Source of the DNA: Arenibacter sp965652575
GTDB lineage: Bacteria > Bacteroidota > Bacteroidia > Flavobacteriales > Flavobacteriaceae
DNA length: 11,584 nt
Assembly (NCBI GenBank): GCA_965652575.1
Contig: CBFGWQ010000126.1
Location: 1 to 11,584, forward strand
Direction of reading: 5' to 3'
Each line of letters begins with the position of its first letter. Within the stretch, counting starts at the first letter, position 1. The notes under the pieces were generated by a model. The model was not told the origin of the DNA, searched no databases, and saw only the letters and a list, made by a program, of their open reading frames with translations. The position numbers and the translations under genes were made by a program. Shown here piece by piece: positions 6,179 through 11,584 of this stretch.

Positions 6179-6255
6179 AAAAATACAGGCCCAAACAGAC
6201 CAAGTTCGTTTTTTTTGATTGATGCCAATTGTATTTTTAGCTTGCTTAGGCCTGT
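6179..6255. repeat. Two overlapping inverted repeats in operon leader
   Basis: AAAAATACA (6179-6187) pairs with TGTATTTTT (6230-6238), and ACAGGCC (6185-6191) pairs with GGCCTGT (6249-6255). The left arms overlap, so the two pairings exclude each other. They lie just upstream of the first SRPBCC start, in the probable leader or promoter. Function is not known and chance is possible in AT-rich DNA. Confidence 0.35.
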
Positions 6256-6270
6256 GAAATTTTAATTTTT

Positions 6271-6338
6271 ACTCGATAATCGAGATTTAAAAGCTCCGAC
6301 ACTTGCCTGCCCGTTCCGTTCAGGCGGACGTCGAAATC
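6271..6338. repeat. Palindrome-plus-hairpin interspersed repeat
   Basis: A perfect palindrome CTCGATAATCGAG (6272-6284) is followed by AAAAGCTCC and then a nested hairpin: GATTT (6284-6288) with AAATC (6334-6338), CGAC (6297-6300) with GTCG (6330-6333), and GCCTG (6305-6309) with CAGGC (6321-6325). The palindrome and AAAAGCTCC recur at 11562-11584, next to another CCTGCC-type hairpin, so this is a genome-repeat family element. Confidence 0.65.
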
Positions 6339-6361
6339 CAAAAACAAAGTTCTTTTCAATG

Positions 6362-6397
6362 CCTCGTGTCCCGATAGCTATCGGGATTGCCCCGAGG
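6362..6397. terminator. 18-bp palindrome hairpin between the two operons
   Basis: TCCCGATAGCTATCGGGA (6369-6386) is a perfect palindrome, with outer CCTCG (6362-6366) pairing with CGAGG (6393-6397). It lies 8 nt after the PhnB-type VOC stop codon. There is no adjacent T tract, so it may stop or stabilise transcripts or simply be an interspersed repeat; CCCGATAGCTATCGGG elements are common between genes in Flavobacteriaceae. Confidence 0.5.
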
Positions 6398-6404
6398 TAG
6401 TTTA

Positions 6405-6824
6405 CTATGCTTTTGACGGAAAATTGATCATCCAGCAAACACCAAATTTATCCACGAACGATCCAAAATAATCTCCCCAAAACATATCGTCCATTGGCAT
6501 TTCTACCCTGCCACCGGCCGAAAGTCCGTTGAACAACCTATCTGCTTCCTCACGGGAATCCGGTGTAATGGAAATATAATTGCTGTTGCCCTGCGTTAAA
6601 ACGTGACCTTGACTTGGCAAACAGTCCGACGCCATAAGATGTTGATTTTTACCAATGGAAATAGCGACATGCATGGCACGGTTCTTTTCGGTTTCCGGTA
6701 AATTTTCGGTGCCCGGCGCTTGGTCCATCTTTTGGATAAAAAATTCGCCGTCAAAAATAGTGTGATAAAAACGGAATGCTTCTTCGGCATTGCCGTCAAA
6801 ATTTAGATAAGGATTTAGTGTCAT
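6405..6824 (-). CDS. PhnB-type VOC-fold protein
   Basis: A 139-residue protein of the vicinal oxygen chelate fold, in the PhnB/'3-demethylubiquinone methyltransferase-like' subgroup. The N-terminal P-Y-L-N-F-D-G-N-A-E-E-A-F-R-F-Y (about residues 5-20), the M-H-V-A-I-S-I-G-K-N-Q-H-L-M-A-S-D block (about 49-65) and the C-terminal F-W-G-D-Y-F-G-S-F-V-D-K-F-G-V-C-W-M-I-N-F are characteristic. Relatives carry out no single known reaction; the old methyltransferase label is misleading. An in-frame ATG exists at 6938, but it would add 38 residues overlapping DoxX; ATG 6824 matches the family start and lies 7 nt after the DoxX stop. It is the third gene of the VOC-DoxX-VOC operon. Confidence 0.88.
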   Translation of the reverse strand: MTLNPYLNFDGNAEEAFRFYHTIFDGEFFIQKMDQAPGTENLPETEKNRAMHVAISIGKNQHLMASDCLPSQGHVLTQGNSNYISITPDSREEADRLFNGLSAGGRVEMPMDDMFWGDYFGSFVDKFGVCWMINFPSKA

Positions 6825-6831
6825 AGTAAAT

Positions 6832-7203
6832 TTATTTAATAAGGGATTGAAATTGTTCTTTATTATCGTAAAGCACCCATAGGTCAATAAGAAAAAGAAT
6901 ACCGGCAATGGCCAGGCCTGATGGCATGTACACCGCATTGTGTATTATAATTCCGACCATCACAGGTAATATCACAATGGCCCCTAAAGCCCTTGTTTTT
7001 GGAAAAACAAATAATAACCCGCCAACAATTTCTACAGTGGCAACCAAAGGCATCAACCAGCTTATGGCCATAAAGGCTTCGGCAACCTTCATTATTTCAG
7101 GTTCCAATGGAGGAACCGGCATATAGTGGAAAAATTTATCCACTCCGGCATTGACAAACATCAAACCGAACAACAGGCAAAGAATAAATTTGAAAATTTT
7201 CAT
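6832..7203 (-). CDS. DoxX-family membrane protein
   Basis: A 123-residue integral membrane protein with four hydrophobic segments at about residues 4-20, 46-66, 72-90 and 97-112, the usual DoxX-like layout. Useful landmarks are V-N-A-G-V-D-K-F-F-H-Y in the first loop, E-I-V-G-G-L-L-F-V-F-P at the start of helix 3 and N-A-V-Y-M-P after helix 3. DoxX-like proteins are poorly characterised; some join thiosulfate:quinone reductase or oxidative-stress membrane complexes, but nothing here fixes a partner. The gap to the upstream VOC gene is 28 nt and to the next VOC gene 7 nt, so it is the middle gene of an operon. Confidence 0.87.
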   Translation of the reverse strand: MKIFKFILCLLFGLMFVNAGVDKFFHYMPVPPLEPEIMKVAEAFMAISWLMPLVATVEIVGGLLFVFPKTRALGAIVILPVMVGIIIHNAVYMPSGLAIAGILFLIDLWVLYDNKEQFQSLIK

Positions 7204-7231
7204 ACAATATAATTACTATAGTTTAAATTGA

Positions 7232-7618
7232 TTATTCCATAGAATATAACCCGAAAGTGTTACATTCACTATCAATACAAAGGCTAATAAAACCGTGTTC
7301 GCCAATGGACATTTTTGGCTTAACGATTTTTCCGCCCGCTTTTTCCACACGGCCCTCTTCAACGCTACAGTCCTTACAGGGAAAATAAACAATGGTCGAC
7401 GTATTGCTGTTATTGCCACTTCTTGCGCCCTTCATTTCGATCAATGCGCCGTTGACACCTTGATTTTCGGATGGTGAAAAGAAGGACATTTTAAAATCGT
7501 CCCCAAAAGCTGTTGGTGAATCTTGAAAATCAGTCCCTAAAACGTCCGTGTAGAATTTTTTTGCCCTTTCTATATCGTCGGCATAAATTTCAAACCAACA
7601 GATAATATTCCTATCCAT
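7232..7618 (-). CDS. VOC-family (glyoxalase/bleomycin resistance-like) protein
   Basis: A 128-residue single VOC-domain protein. The opening C-W-F-E-I-Y-A-D-D-I-E-R-A-K-K-F-Y (about residues 7-23), G-D-D-F-K-M-S-F-F, G-A-L-I-E-M, I-V-Y-F-P-C-K-D and the closing G-F-I-S-L-C-I-D-S-E-C-N-T-F-G-L-Y-S are typical. The canonical metal site of glyoxalase I (H/E pairs) is not clearly complete, so enzyme activity is uncertain. ATG 7618 fits the family start (M-D-R-N-I-I-C-W-F-E); a TTG six codons upstream is less likely. It begins the VOC-DoxX-VOC operon, with a plausible TAnnTTTG -7 box about 33 nt upstream of the start. Confidence 0.88.
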   Translation of the reverse strand: MDRNIICWFEIYADDIERAKKFYTDVLGTDFQDSPTAFGDDFKMSFFSPSENQGVNGALIEMKGARSGNNSNTSTIVYFPCKDCSVEEGRVEKAGGKIVKPKMSIGEHGFISLCIDSECNTFGLYSME

Positions 7619-7650
7619 ACTTTTTGTATTAAACAATTATCGATGAATAA

Positions 7651-7658
7651 CAAATGTA
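7651..7658 (-). promoter_or_regulatory. Probable -7 box (TACATTTG) for VOC-DoxX-VOC operon
   Basis: The minus strand reads TACATTTG, matching the Bacteroidetes -7 consensus TAnnTTTG, just after the Crp/Fnr terminator and about 33 nt before the VOC ATG. A -33 TTTG is not present at the usual distance; the T tract of the terminator occupies that place. Pattern match only. Confidence 0.4.
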
Positions 7659-7668
7659 ATCAGACGCT

Positions 7669-7695
7669 AAAAAAAAGAACTTGCCCTATGGCAAG
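7669..7695 (-). terminator. Rho-independent terminator after Crp/Fnr-type gene
   Basis: On the minus strand CTTGCC-ATAG-GGCAAG (7695-7680) forms a perfect 6-bp GC-rich stem with a 4-nt loop, followed by TTC and T8 (7679-7669). It starts about 10 nt after the stop codon and separates the regulator from the VOC operon. Confidence 0.85.
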
Positions 7696-7705
7696 AAATG
7701 CTTTA

Positions 7706-8278
7706 TTAAGAAATTTCTTTCCGTATTCTACTGAAAGAGGTATCTGTAATCCCCAAATAACTGGCAATATTTTTTAGTGGCGATTGCAAAATTACCTGTG
7801 GTTTTTCTTTGATGAGCTGCAAATAGCGTTCTTTTGCTGAAATAGTAACCATTTCTACAGACCGTTGCTTGAAATGGAACAAACTGTTGGTCATCCAAAG
7901 TCGGCCCCATTCCGAAAATCCGGGAATGGAATGGAATAATTCCTGAAACACATCAAAATCCAATTTCCAGCATTCACAATCGGTCAGTGCTTGAATATTT
8001 TCCGTAGTCGGAATTCTTTGAAATAACGATAATACTTCTATGGCAATATCATAATTGCAGAAAAAATCGGTGGTAATGTCATTTCCATTATAATCAAAGG
8101 CAAACGAACGCATCAAACCGCTTTCAAGTATCATATAACCATCGGCAATATCACCTTGTTTAAGTATGAAATCCCCTTTTTTAAAGCTTACCCTTTTGTG
8201 CGCATTTATAAGGTTGGTGAGTTCGTGGGTTTCAATGAGGGGATGGTTATAAACTTGTTGGAGCAGTTCGTCTTTCAT
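7706..8278 (-). CDS. Crp/Fnr-type transcriptional regulator
   Basis: A 190-residue regulator with an N-terminal cyclic-nucleotide-binding-like beta barrel (about residues 20-125) and a short C-terminal winged-helix domain (about 148-190) containing the P-L-K-N-I-A-S-Y-L-G-I-T-D-T-S-F-S-R-I-R-K recognition segment. The barrel's phosphate-binding cassette, G-E-x-x-L..R-S-A in E. coli CRP, is here I-E-V-L-S-L-F-Q-R-I-P-T-T-E, so cAMP binding is unlikely and the ligand, if any, is unknown. There is no Cys cluster for an Fnr-type iron-sulfur centre. This Crp subgroup is common in Bacteroidetes. The gene is divergent from the AraC gene across a 187-nt spacer and lies upstream of the VOC operon, whose expression it might control; that is inference from position only. 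Confidence 0.87.
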   Translation of the reverse strand: MKDELLQQVYNHPLIETHELTNLINAHKRVSFKKGDFILKQGDIADGYMILESGLMRSFAFDYNGNDITTDFFCNYDIAIEVLSLFQRIPTTENIQALTDCECWKLDFDVFQELFHSIPGFSEWGRLWMTNSLFHFKQRSVEMVTISAKERYLQLIKEKPQVILQSPLKNIASYLGITDTSFSRIRKEIS

Positions 8279-8465
8279 TTTCTATGACCAAATAATTACA
8301 AGCTAATTTAAACAAAATTGATGTTTTGGTACAATGATTTTTACCGCACAAATCCCAAGGAATAATGAAAATGGCTTGTTGCACCAAGTACTGGCCATTT
8401 ATAAGAGTAACTTCCTACACTATATTATCCCAAAAACCAAGTGATTTTATATTTTTGAATACTAT

Positions 8466-9323
8466 TTGCAAAAACAGGTCTTGAAAGTACTGCCCTTTAA
8501 AATACCGAAGCCAAAAGATGAAGTGCTCATCTACCAGGAAGATCGTGAAAGGATCTTTTATGGGCAACTTCACCAACATCAGGAAATACAAATAAGCCTT
8601 ATCATAAAAGGCTCTGGATCCTTAATTGTAGCAGACACCATAAACGAATACAGGGAAAACGATATTTTGGTAATTGGGGGCTATGTTCCGCATGTGTTTA
8701 AAAGTGGTTCCGACAAGAGTGATGAATCTATCATGCACTCCCTGTTTTTTAAAAAAGAGGCATTTGGAAAGTATTTTTTAGAGCTAACGGATATGGCAGA
8801 GGCCAAGGCGTTCTTTAAAGGTTCGGAATACGGATTGAAGGTACTTTCCAAAAAACGTAAAATCACAAAACAATTCCATAAACTGGACCATCAAAATAAG
8901 TTGGAAAGGATAGCGACGCTTCTAAGGATAATAAATTTGATTGGCACAGCAAAGACATCCCCCCTCTCTTCCTTTGTCTACAACAAGAAATATACCGACG
9001 ACGAGGGAAAACGTATGAACGATGTCTTTAAATATGCCATTGAAAAATATGACAGTCCCATTACCTTGGAAGAGGTTGCCGATAAGGCCCATATGAACAA
9101 GAATTCCTTTTGTAGGTATTTTAAAAAACGGACCAACAAAACATTTTTCCAATTTTTGATCGAAATCCGAATTGAAAATGCCTGTAAACTTATCCATAAC
9201 AACCCTGACCTTTCCATTTCCATGATATCCGAGCAATGTGGATTTGGTACCCTGGCCAACTTCAACAGAAAATTTAAAGAGATTAAAGGCCTAACTCCTA
9301 CGGATTACCGCAGACAACGATGA
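8466..9323 (+). CDS. AraC-family transcriptional regulator (cupin plus HTH)
   Basis: A 285-residue regulator. The N-terminal half is an AraC-type cupin sensor with H-Q-H-Q-E (H36, H38, E40), I-I-K-G-S-G-S-L-I, E-N-D-I-L-V-I-G and P-H-V-F (H76). The C-terminal half, from about residue 185, is the double helix-turn-helix of AraC proteins: I-T-L-E-E-V-A-D-K-A-H-M-N-K-N-S-F-C-R-Y-F-K-K followed by I-S-E-Q-C-G-F-G-T-L-A-N-F-N-R-K-F-K and G-L-T-P-T-D-Y-R. Such cupin types in Bacteroidetes often regulate sugar or other metabolic genes; no target is apparent. There is no in-frame ATG near the N-terminus; TTG at 8466 matches the family start, and the frame is closed by TGA at 8442. A TATTTTTG at 8450-8457 resembles a -7 box but would leave almost no leader. 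Confidence 0.88.
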   Translation: MQKQVLKVLPFKIPKPKDEVLIYQEDRERIFYGQLHQHQEIQISLIIKGSGSLIVADTINEYRENDILVIGGYVPHVFKSGSDKSDESIMHSLFFKKEAFGKYFLELTDMAEAKAFFKGSEYGLKVLSKKRKITKQFHKLDHQNKLERIATLLRIINLIGTAKTSPLSSFVYNKKYTDDEGKRMNDVFKYAIEKYDSPITLEEVADKAHMNKNSFCRYFKKRTNKTFFQFLIEIRIENACKLIHNNPDLSISMISEQCGFGTLANFNRKFKEIKGLTPTDYRRQR

Positions 9324-9326
9324 GGT

Positions 9327-9540
9327 TGGTAGTGAGTATTGAGTAGTGAGATACTAGAAACAAGAAGCTAGAGACTGGAGACTTATGTTCAAGGTTTCAA
9401 AATTGGATAACCAAATTCCCCTCTTGGGAGTGCTTGTCCCGCTTTTTTGCGGGAGGTTAGGGGTGTGTATTGAGCGGAGAATATAGTAATGGGTATGGGT
9501 AGTGAGAATTGAGATATTGGAAACTAGAGGCTGGACAATA
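9327..9540. repeat. Purine-rich degenerate modules, two copies
   Basis: Copy one (9327-9394) contains GGTAGTGAGTATTGAG, GATACTAGAAAC and CTAGAGACTGGAG, ending TTCAAGG. Copy two (9497-9536) contains GGTAGTGAGAATTGAG, GATATTGGAAAC and CTAGAGGCTGGAC. A related CTAGAAACTGGAC..TTCAAGG segment is at 11417-11454, beyond the phosphatase gene. No ORF is maintained. Confidence 0.55.
9437..9454. repeat. GC-rich hairpin with T6 loop
   Basis: TCCCGC (9437-9442), loop TTTTTT, GCGGGA (9449-9454). It is flanked by CCCCTC (9418-9423) and GAG..GGGG (9453-9463). No T tract follows on either strand, so it is more likely a repeat element than a standard terminator, although it could slow converging transcription between the AraC and phosphatase genes. 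Confidence 0.5.
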
Positions 9541-9724
9541 GAGACAATAGTAAAAGTTTATAGCTAGATGAGGTCAAACTTTCAACTTTGAACATTAAAC
9601 CTGAAACTTTTCCCTGCCAACTACTACTGCCCACCCTTATAAAAAGGTGCTCCCTAGCCATCGGGATACCCTCGACCAAACGTCCATGAACATCCCTTTG
9701 GGAAGCGTAACAATGTAGGGAATA

Positions 9725-11152
9725 TTACTCCTCTTTAACAAAATCTTTCTTTAGTCGGATCGGGCTGTCCGGCACCCTATTGACAAGCTGTTTTTTACCG
9801 TCCTTTTTAATGAGGTCGAAGGCATCATAAAGCCTCCCTATAGGAGTATATGCCTCATATTTAATGGTATCGTCGGTAACCGTAATAATTTGAAATAATT
9901 GGGTATACTCCCCCCTCCGTACCATCCAATCCTGATCCTGGGATTCATACATTTTTGGACCGCTAATGGAAACGGCATAAACTGTACCCGCATCCTCAAC
10001 TACCGTTAAACCTTTACCATTATTTTCGGGAAAACCCCTTGCATAGGTATGGTCATGTCCTTGGAGTACCAGATCTACCCCATACTTATCTATCAAAGGT
10101 TTTATACCTTCCCTCAGCTCCCAATTGTCCCGTCCTTCTTTGGTGGAATAAACCGGATAATGCGTAAATATGGTTATCCATTTTTTAGTGTTTGATTGCA
10201 ATACGGAATCCAGCCATTTTATCTGTGCCTTACGGGCTTCCATACTTTCATCATAACCTTCGCTATCGATAGAGATCAATTTCATGTCATGATAATCAAT
10301 TGTAAAACACGTTTCCTTTAATTCCTCAATTGGCCCATTTTCGGGCAAGGTAAATTGTGGTTTCCATAAAGAAGTCAATACCCCATCCCTGTATTCATGA
10401 TTGCCCGGCGTCATAACACTTGGCACCGTGGCATGGATAAAACTTCCTGCATAAAACCATTCGCCCCATTCCAGATTGGCATCCCTGTCGTTTATCAGAT
10501 CGCCCGCGTGCAACATGAAATCCACCTCTGGGAATTTTCTGTAAGAATTTCGTATTACCCTGGACCAAAGGGATTTTAGGTTGGTTTGGGCATCCCCAAA
10601 GTAAATAAAACTAAATGGGTCACCGGAAGTGGCACTGGCCGTAGTATATTGAAACCATTCGCTCCAACCATCGTTGCCCTCCTTTCCATTACCTACCCTA
10701 TATACATAGGTAGTTTTTGGCTGCAGATTATTCACTACCGCAGAATGGAATACAGCCTTTACAAGTGGCTCCCTTCTGTTCTGATTTTGAAAAATTTCAC
10801 TTTTCGCCTCCACCCTTCTTACATCTTTCAATAAAAACTCAGGTCCATCGGTCGCCACGGCAATTTCAACAAATCCGGCTTCCACTTGTTGGTCCGTTCT
10901 CCAGTTCACCGCCATACTATGGGCAGGATCTGCCGTTAAATTGGCTATAACCCTATCAGGAACTATGGAAGGGAACATTATTTTATGGGCCGTTATGGAA
11001 TCATGCTCAGGATAATGGCTGTGCGAATGGGAATAGGAATGTCCGGTTTCGGTAGAGTGGCTATGAAGTGCTTTTTTCTGTTGCGATTTGCAACCTATAA
11101 GAATTACAAATAAGATAAATCCTAGTTTTTGTGTTAAGCGCATTTTTCCCAT
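9725..11152 (-). CDS. Lipoprotein purple-acid-phosphatase-like metallophosphoesterase
   Basis: A 475-residue exported enzyme, numbered from ATG 11152. The N-terminus M-G-K-M-R-L-T-Q-K-L followed by G-F-I-L-F-V-I-L-I-G-C is a lipoprotein signal with lipobox L-I-G-C21, so the protein is probably anchored in the outer membrane. A His-rich linker follows (about residues 30-56, with nine or more histidines). A fibronectin-like purple acid phosphatase N-domain spans about 65-172. The catalytic domain has G-D-A-Q (D187), G-D-L-I-N-D (D218, N221), G-N-H-E (N251, H252), T-H-Y-P (H331) and G-H-D-H (H366, H368). The tyrosine ligand usual in true purple acid phosphatases (GDxxY) is replaced by asparagine, so the enzyme probably lacks the purple colour. 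Likely a phosphomonoesterase or nucleotidase; substrate unknown. An upstream ATG at 11275 would place 41 residues before the signal and is less likely. Confidence 0.9.
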   Translation of the reverse strand: MGKMRLTQKLGFILFVILIGCKSQQKKALHSHSTETGHSYSHSHSHYPEHDSITAHKIMFPSIVPDRVIANLTADPAHSMAVNWRTDQQVEAGFVEIAVATDGPEFLLKDVRRVEAKSEIFQNQNRREPLVKAVFHSAVVNNLQPKTTYVYRVGNGKEGNDGWSEWFQYTTASATSGDPFSFIYFGDAQTNLKSLWSRVIRNSYRKFPEVDFMLHAGDLINDRDANLEWGEWFYAGSFIHATVPSVMTPGNHEYRDGVLTSLWKPQFTLPENGPIEELKETCFTIDYHDMKLISIDSEGYDESMEARKAQIKWLDSVLQSNTKKWITIFTHYPVYSTKEGRDNWELREGIKPLIDKYGVDLVLQGHDHTYARGFPENNGKGLTVVEDAGTVYAVSISGPKMYESQDQDWMVRRGEYTQLFQIITVTDDTIKYEAYTPIGRLYDAFDLIKKDGKKQLVNRVPDSPIRLKKDFVKEE

Positions 11153-11584
11153 TATTTTCGGTATCACTAAGTTTGGATTAAATAAAAATGAATTCCGAAT
11201 ATAATATGATTCCTTTGAATTACCTAGGGTTTTTGGCAGCTTATCCCAAACCTTACGGTATCTTGATGATTTCATGATATATCTTAACCCAAATGAATAT
11301 TCCGAGAAAAACTTATGGTAAAAAATGGGATTGATTTGATTTGTTATGTTTTTCTATGGCAGGACAAACGCACCAATTGGACAGGATTAAAAGAAGCATT
11401 GCCAAGAGTCTAAAATCTAGAAACTGGACGGCATTTATAGTTAAAAGTTCAAGGTCAGTCCAGTCTAGTATCCAACATCTAGCATTAATGTCCAAGCTAT
11501 CACGTAATACGGTAAACAAACTATCTTGGGACAAGCCTGCCTGCGGTAGGCAGGTTTAAATCTCGATTATCGAGTAAAAGCTCC
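11153..11584. other. Intergenic region right of the phosphatase
   Basis: No convincing gene was found. The stretch contains a repeat module CTAGAAACTGGAC (11417-11429) and TTCAAGG (11448-11454), related to the modules at 9327-9540, and at the far right a hairpin-palindrome repeat (11533-11584). Short open frames exist on both strands but lack codon character and known motifs. Confidence 0.5.
11533..11584. repeat. CCTGCCT hairpin plus CTCGATTATCGAG palindrome
   Basis: AAGCCTGCCT (11533-11542) pairs with AGGCAGGTTT (11548-11557) around loop GCGGT, then CTCGATTATCGAG (11562-11574) and AAAAGCTCC (11576-11584, at the window edge). The same palindrome and AAAAGCTCC occur at 6272-6297, where they precede a similar GCCTG/CAGGC hairpin. 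This is a repeat family scattered between genes. Confidence 0.65.

Larger units (their letters stand above)
9324..9724. other. Convergent intergenic region with purine-rich modules and hairpin
   Basis: No gene was found in these 401 nt. It holds two copies of a GGTAGTGAG..ATTGAG..GAAAC..CTAGA..CTGGA module (about 9327-9394 and 9493-9540), a TCCCGC-T6-GCGGGA hairpin (9437-9454), a shorter CACC-CTT/AAGG-TG hairpin near 9637-9654, and a degenerate CCTAGCCATCGGGAT element near 9653-9667. Confidence 0.6.

Noticed and set aside
5771..6265. A 164-codon plus-strand open frame antisense to the first SRPBCC gene
   Set aside because: It is a shadow of the SRPBCC gene on the opposite strand, with no recognisable domain and Cys/Phe/Tyr-rich composition.
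6825..6938. N-terminal extension of the PhnB-type protein from ATG 6938
   Set aside because: It lies inside the DoxX coding region in another frame; the family begins at ATG 6824, 7 nt after the DoxX stop.
8279..8465. Possible Bacteroidetes promoters in the Crp/AraC divergent spacer (TTTG boxes, TAATTATTTG on minus, TATTTTTG on plus)
   Set aside because: The minus-strand box has 4 nt between TA and TTTG in place of 2; the plus-strand box has no -33 TTTG at proper distance and leaves almost no leader.
9324..9724. CRISPR array in the repetitive intergenic region
   Set aside because: The repeats are degenerate, only two or three in number and irregularly spaced, with no uniform spacers and no cas gene.
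11313..11559. Short open frames on both strands at the right end
   Set aside because: They overlap the purine-rich module and the hairpin repeat, lack recognisable motifs, and have biased composition expected from repeats.

Overview
The window looks like part of a chromosome from a marine Flavobacteriaceae-type Bacteroidetes (genus not assignable by eye; Arenibacter, Maribacter and Zobellia are the kind of organism meant). The reasons are the low GC content, the lack of clear Shine-Dalgarno sites before most starts, a TAnnTTTG-type -7 box, a lipoprotein export signal, and interspersed intergenic repeats such as CCTGCCT/AGGCAGG hairpins. Almost everything is on the minus strand; the only convincing plus-strand gene is an AraC-family regulator.

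Left part (1-3785). The 5' end of a second DinB-like gene runs off the left edge (1-74). Then come a degraded small ORF (297-515), an APC-family amino acid permease (525-1817), a DUF1801 protein that probably starts at GTG (1915-2274) and a CPBP-family membrane protease (2450-3286). Each of these three intact genes is preceded by a copy of the same short intergenic motif (1836-1856, 2345-2365, 3391-3416), and a fourth degenerate copy lies near 3738-3755. A separate ~100-bp repeat occurs at both sides of the block (about 181-282 and 3491-3590). This is the most unusual structure in the window: a gene-by-gene, cassette-like accessory block whose boundaries are repeats, not transposases.

Middle part (3786-8278). 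Two compact minus-strand operons encode small domains. The first (6166 to 3786) is SRPBCC, DUF1801, SRPBCC, SRPBCC and a secreted DinB-like protein, with gaps of 1-26 nt. The second (7618 to 6405) is VOC, DoxX, PhnB-type VOC. They are separated by palindromic repeats. Upstream, and cut off by a clear rho-independent terminator, lies a Crp/Fnr-type regulator (7706-8278). The families match those often associated with stress or detoxification, but no substrate can be read from the sequence.

Right part (8279-11584). The AraC-family activator (8466-9323) is divergent from the Crp/Fnr gene and convergent with a lipoprotein metallophosphoesterase of the purple-acid-phosphatase type (9725-11152), which carries a histidine-rich N-terminal linker. 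The intergenic stretches on both sides of the phosphatase contain related purine-rich repeat modules and hairpins. No rRNA, tRNA, CRISPR, transposase or integrase was found.
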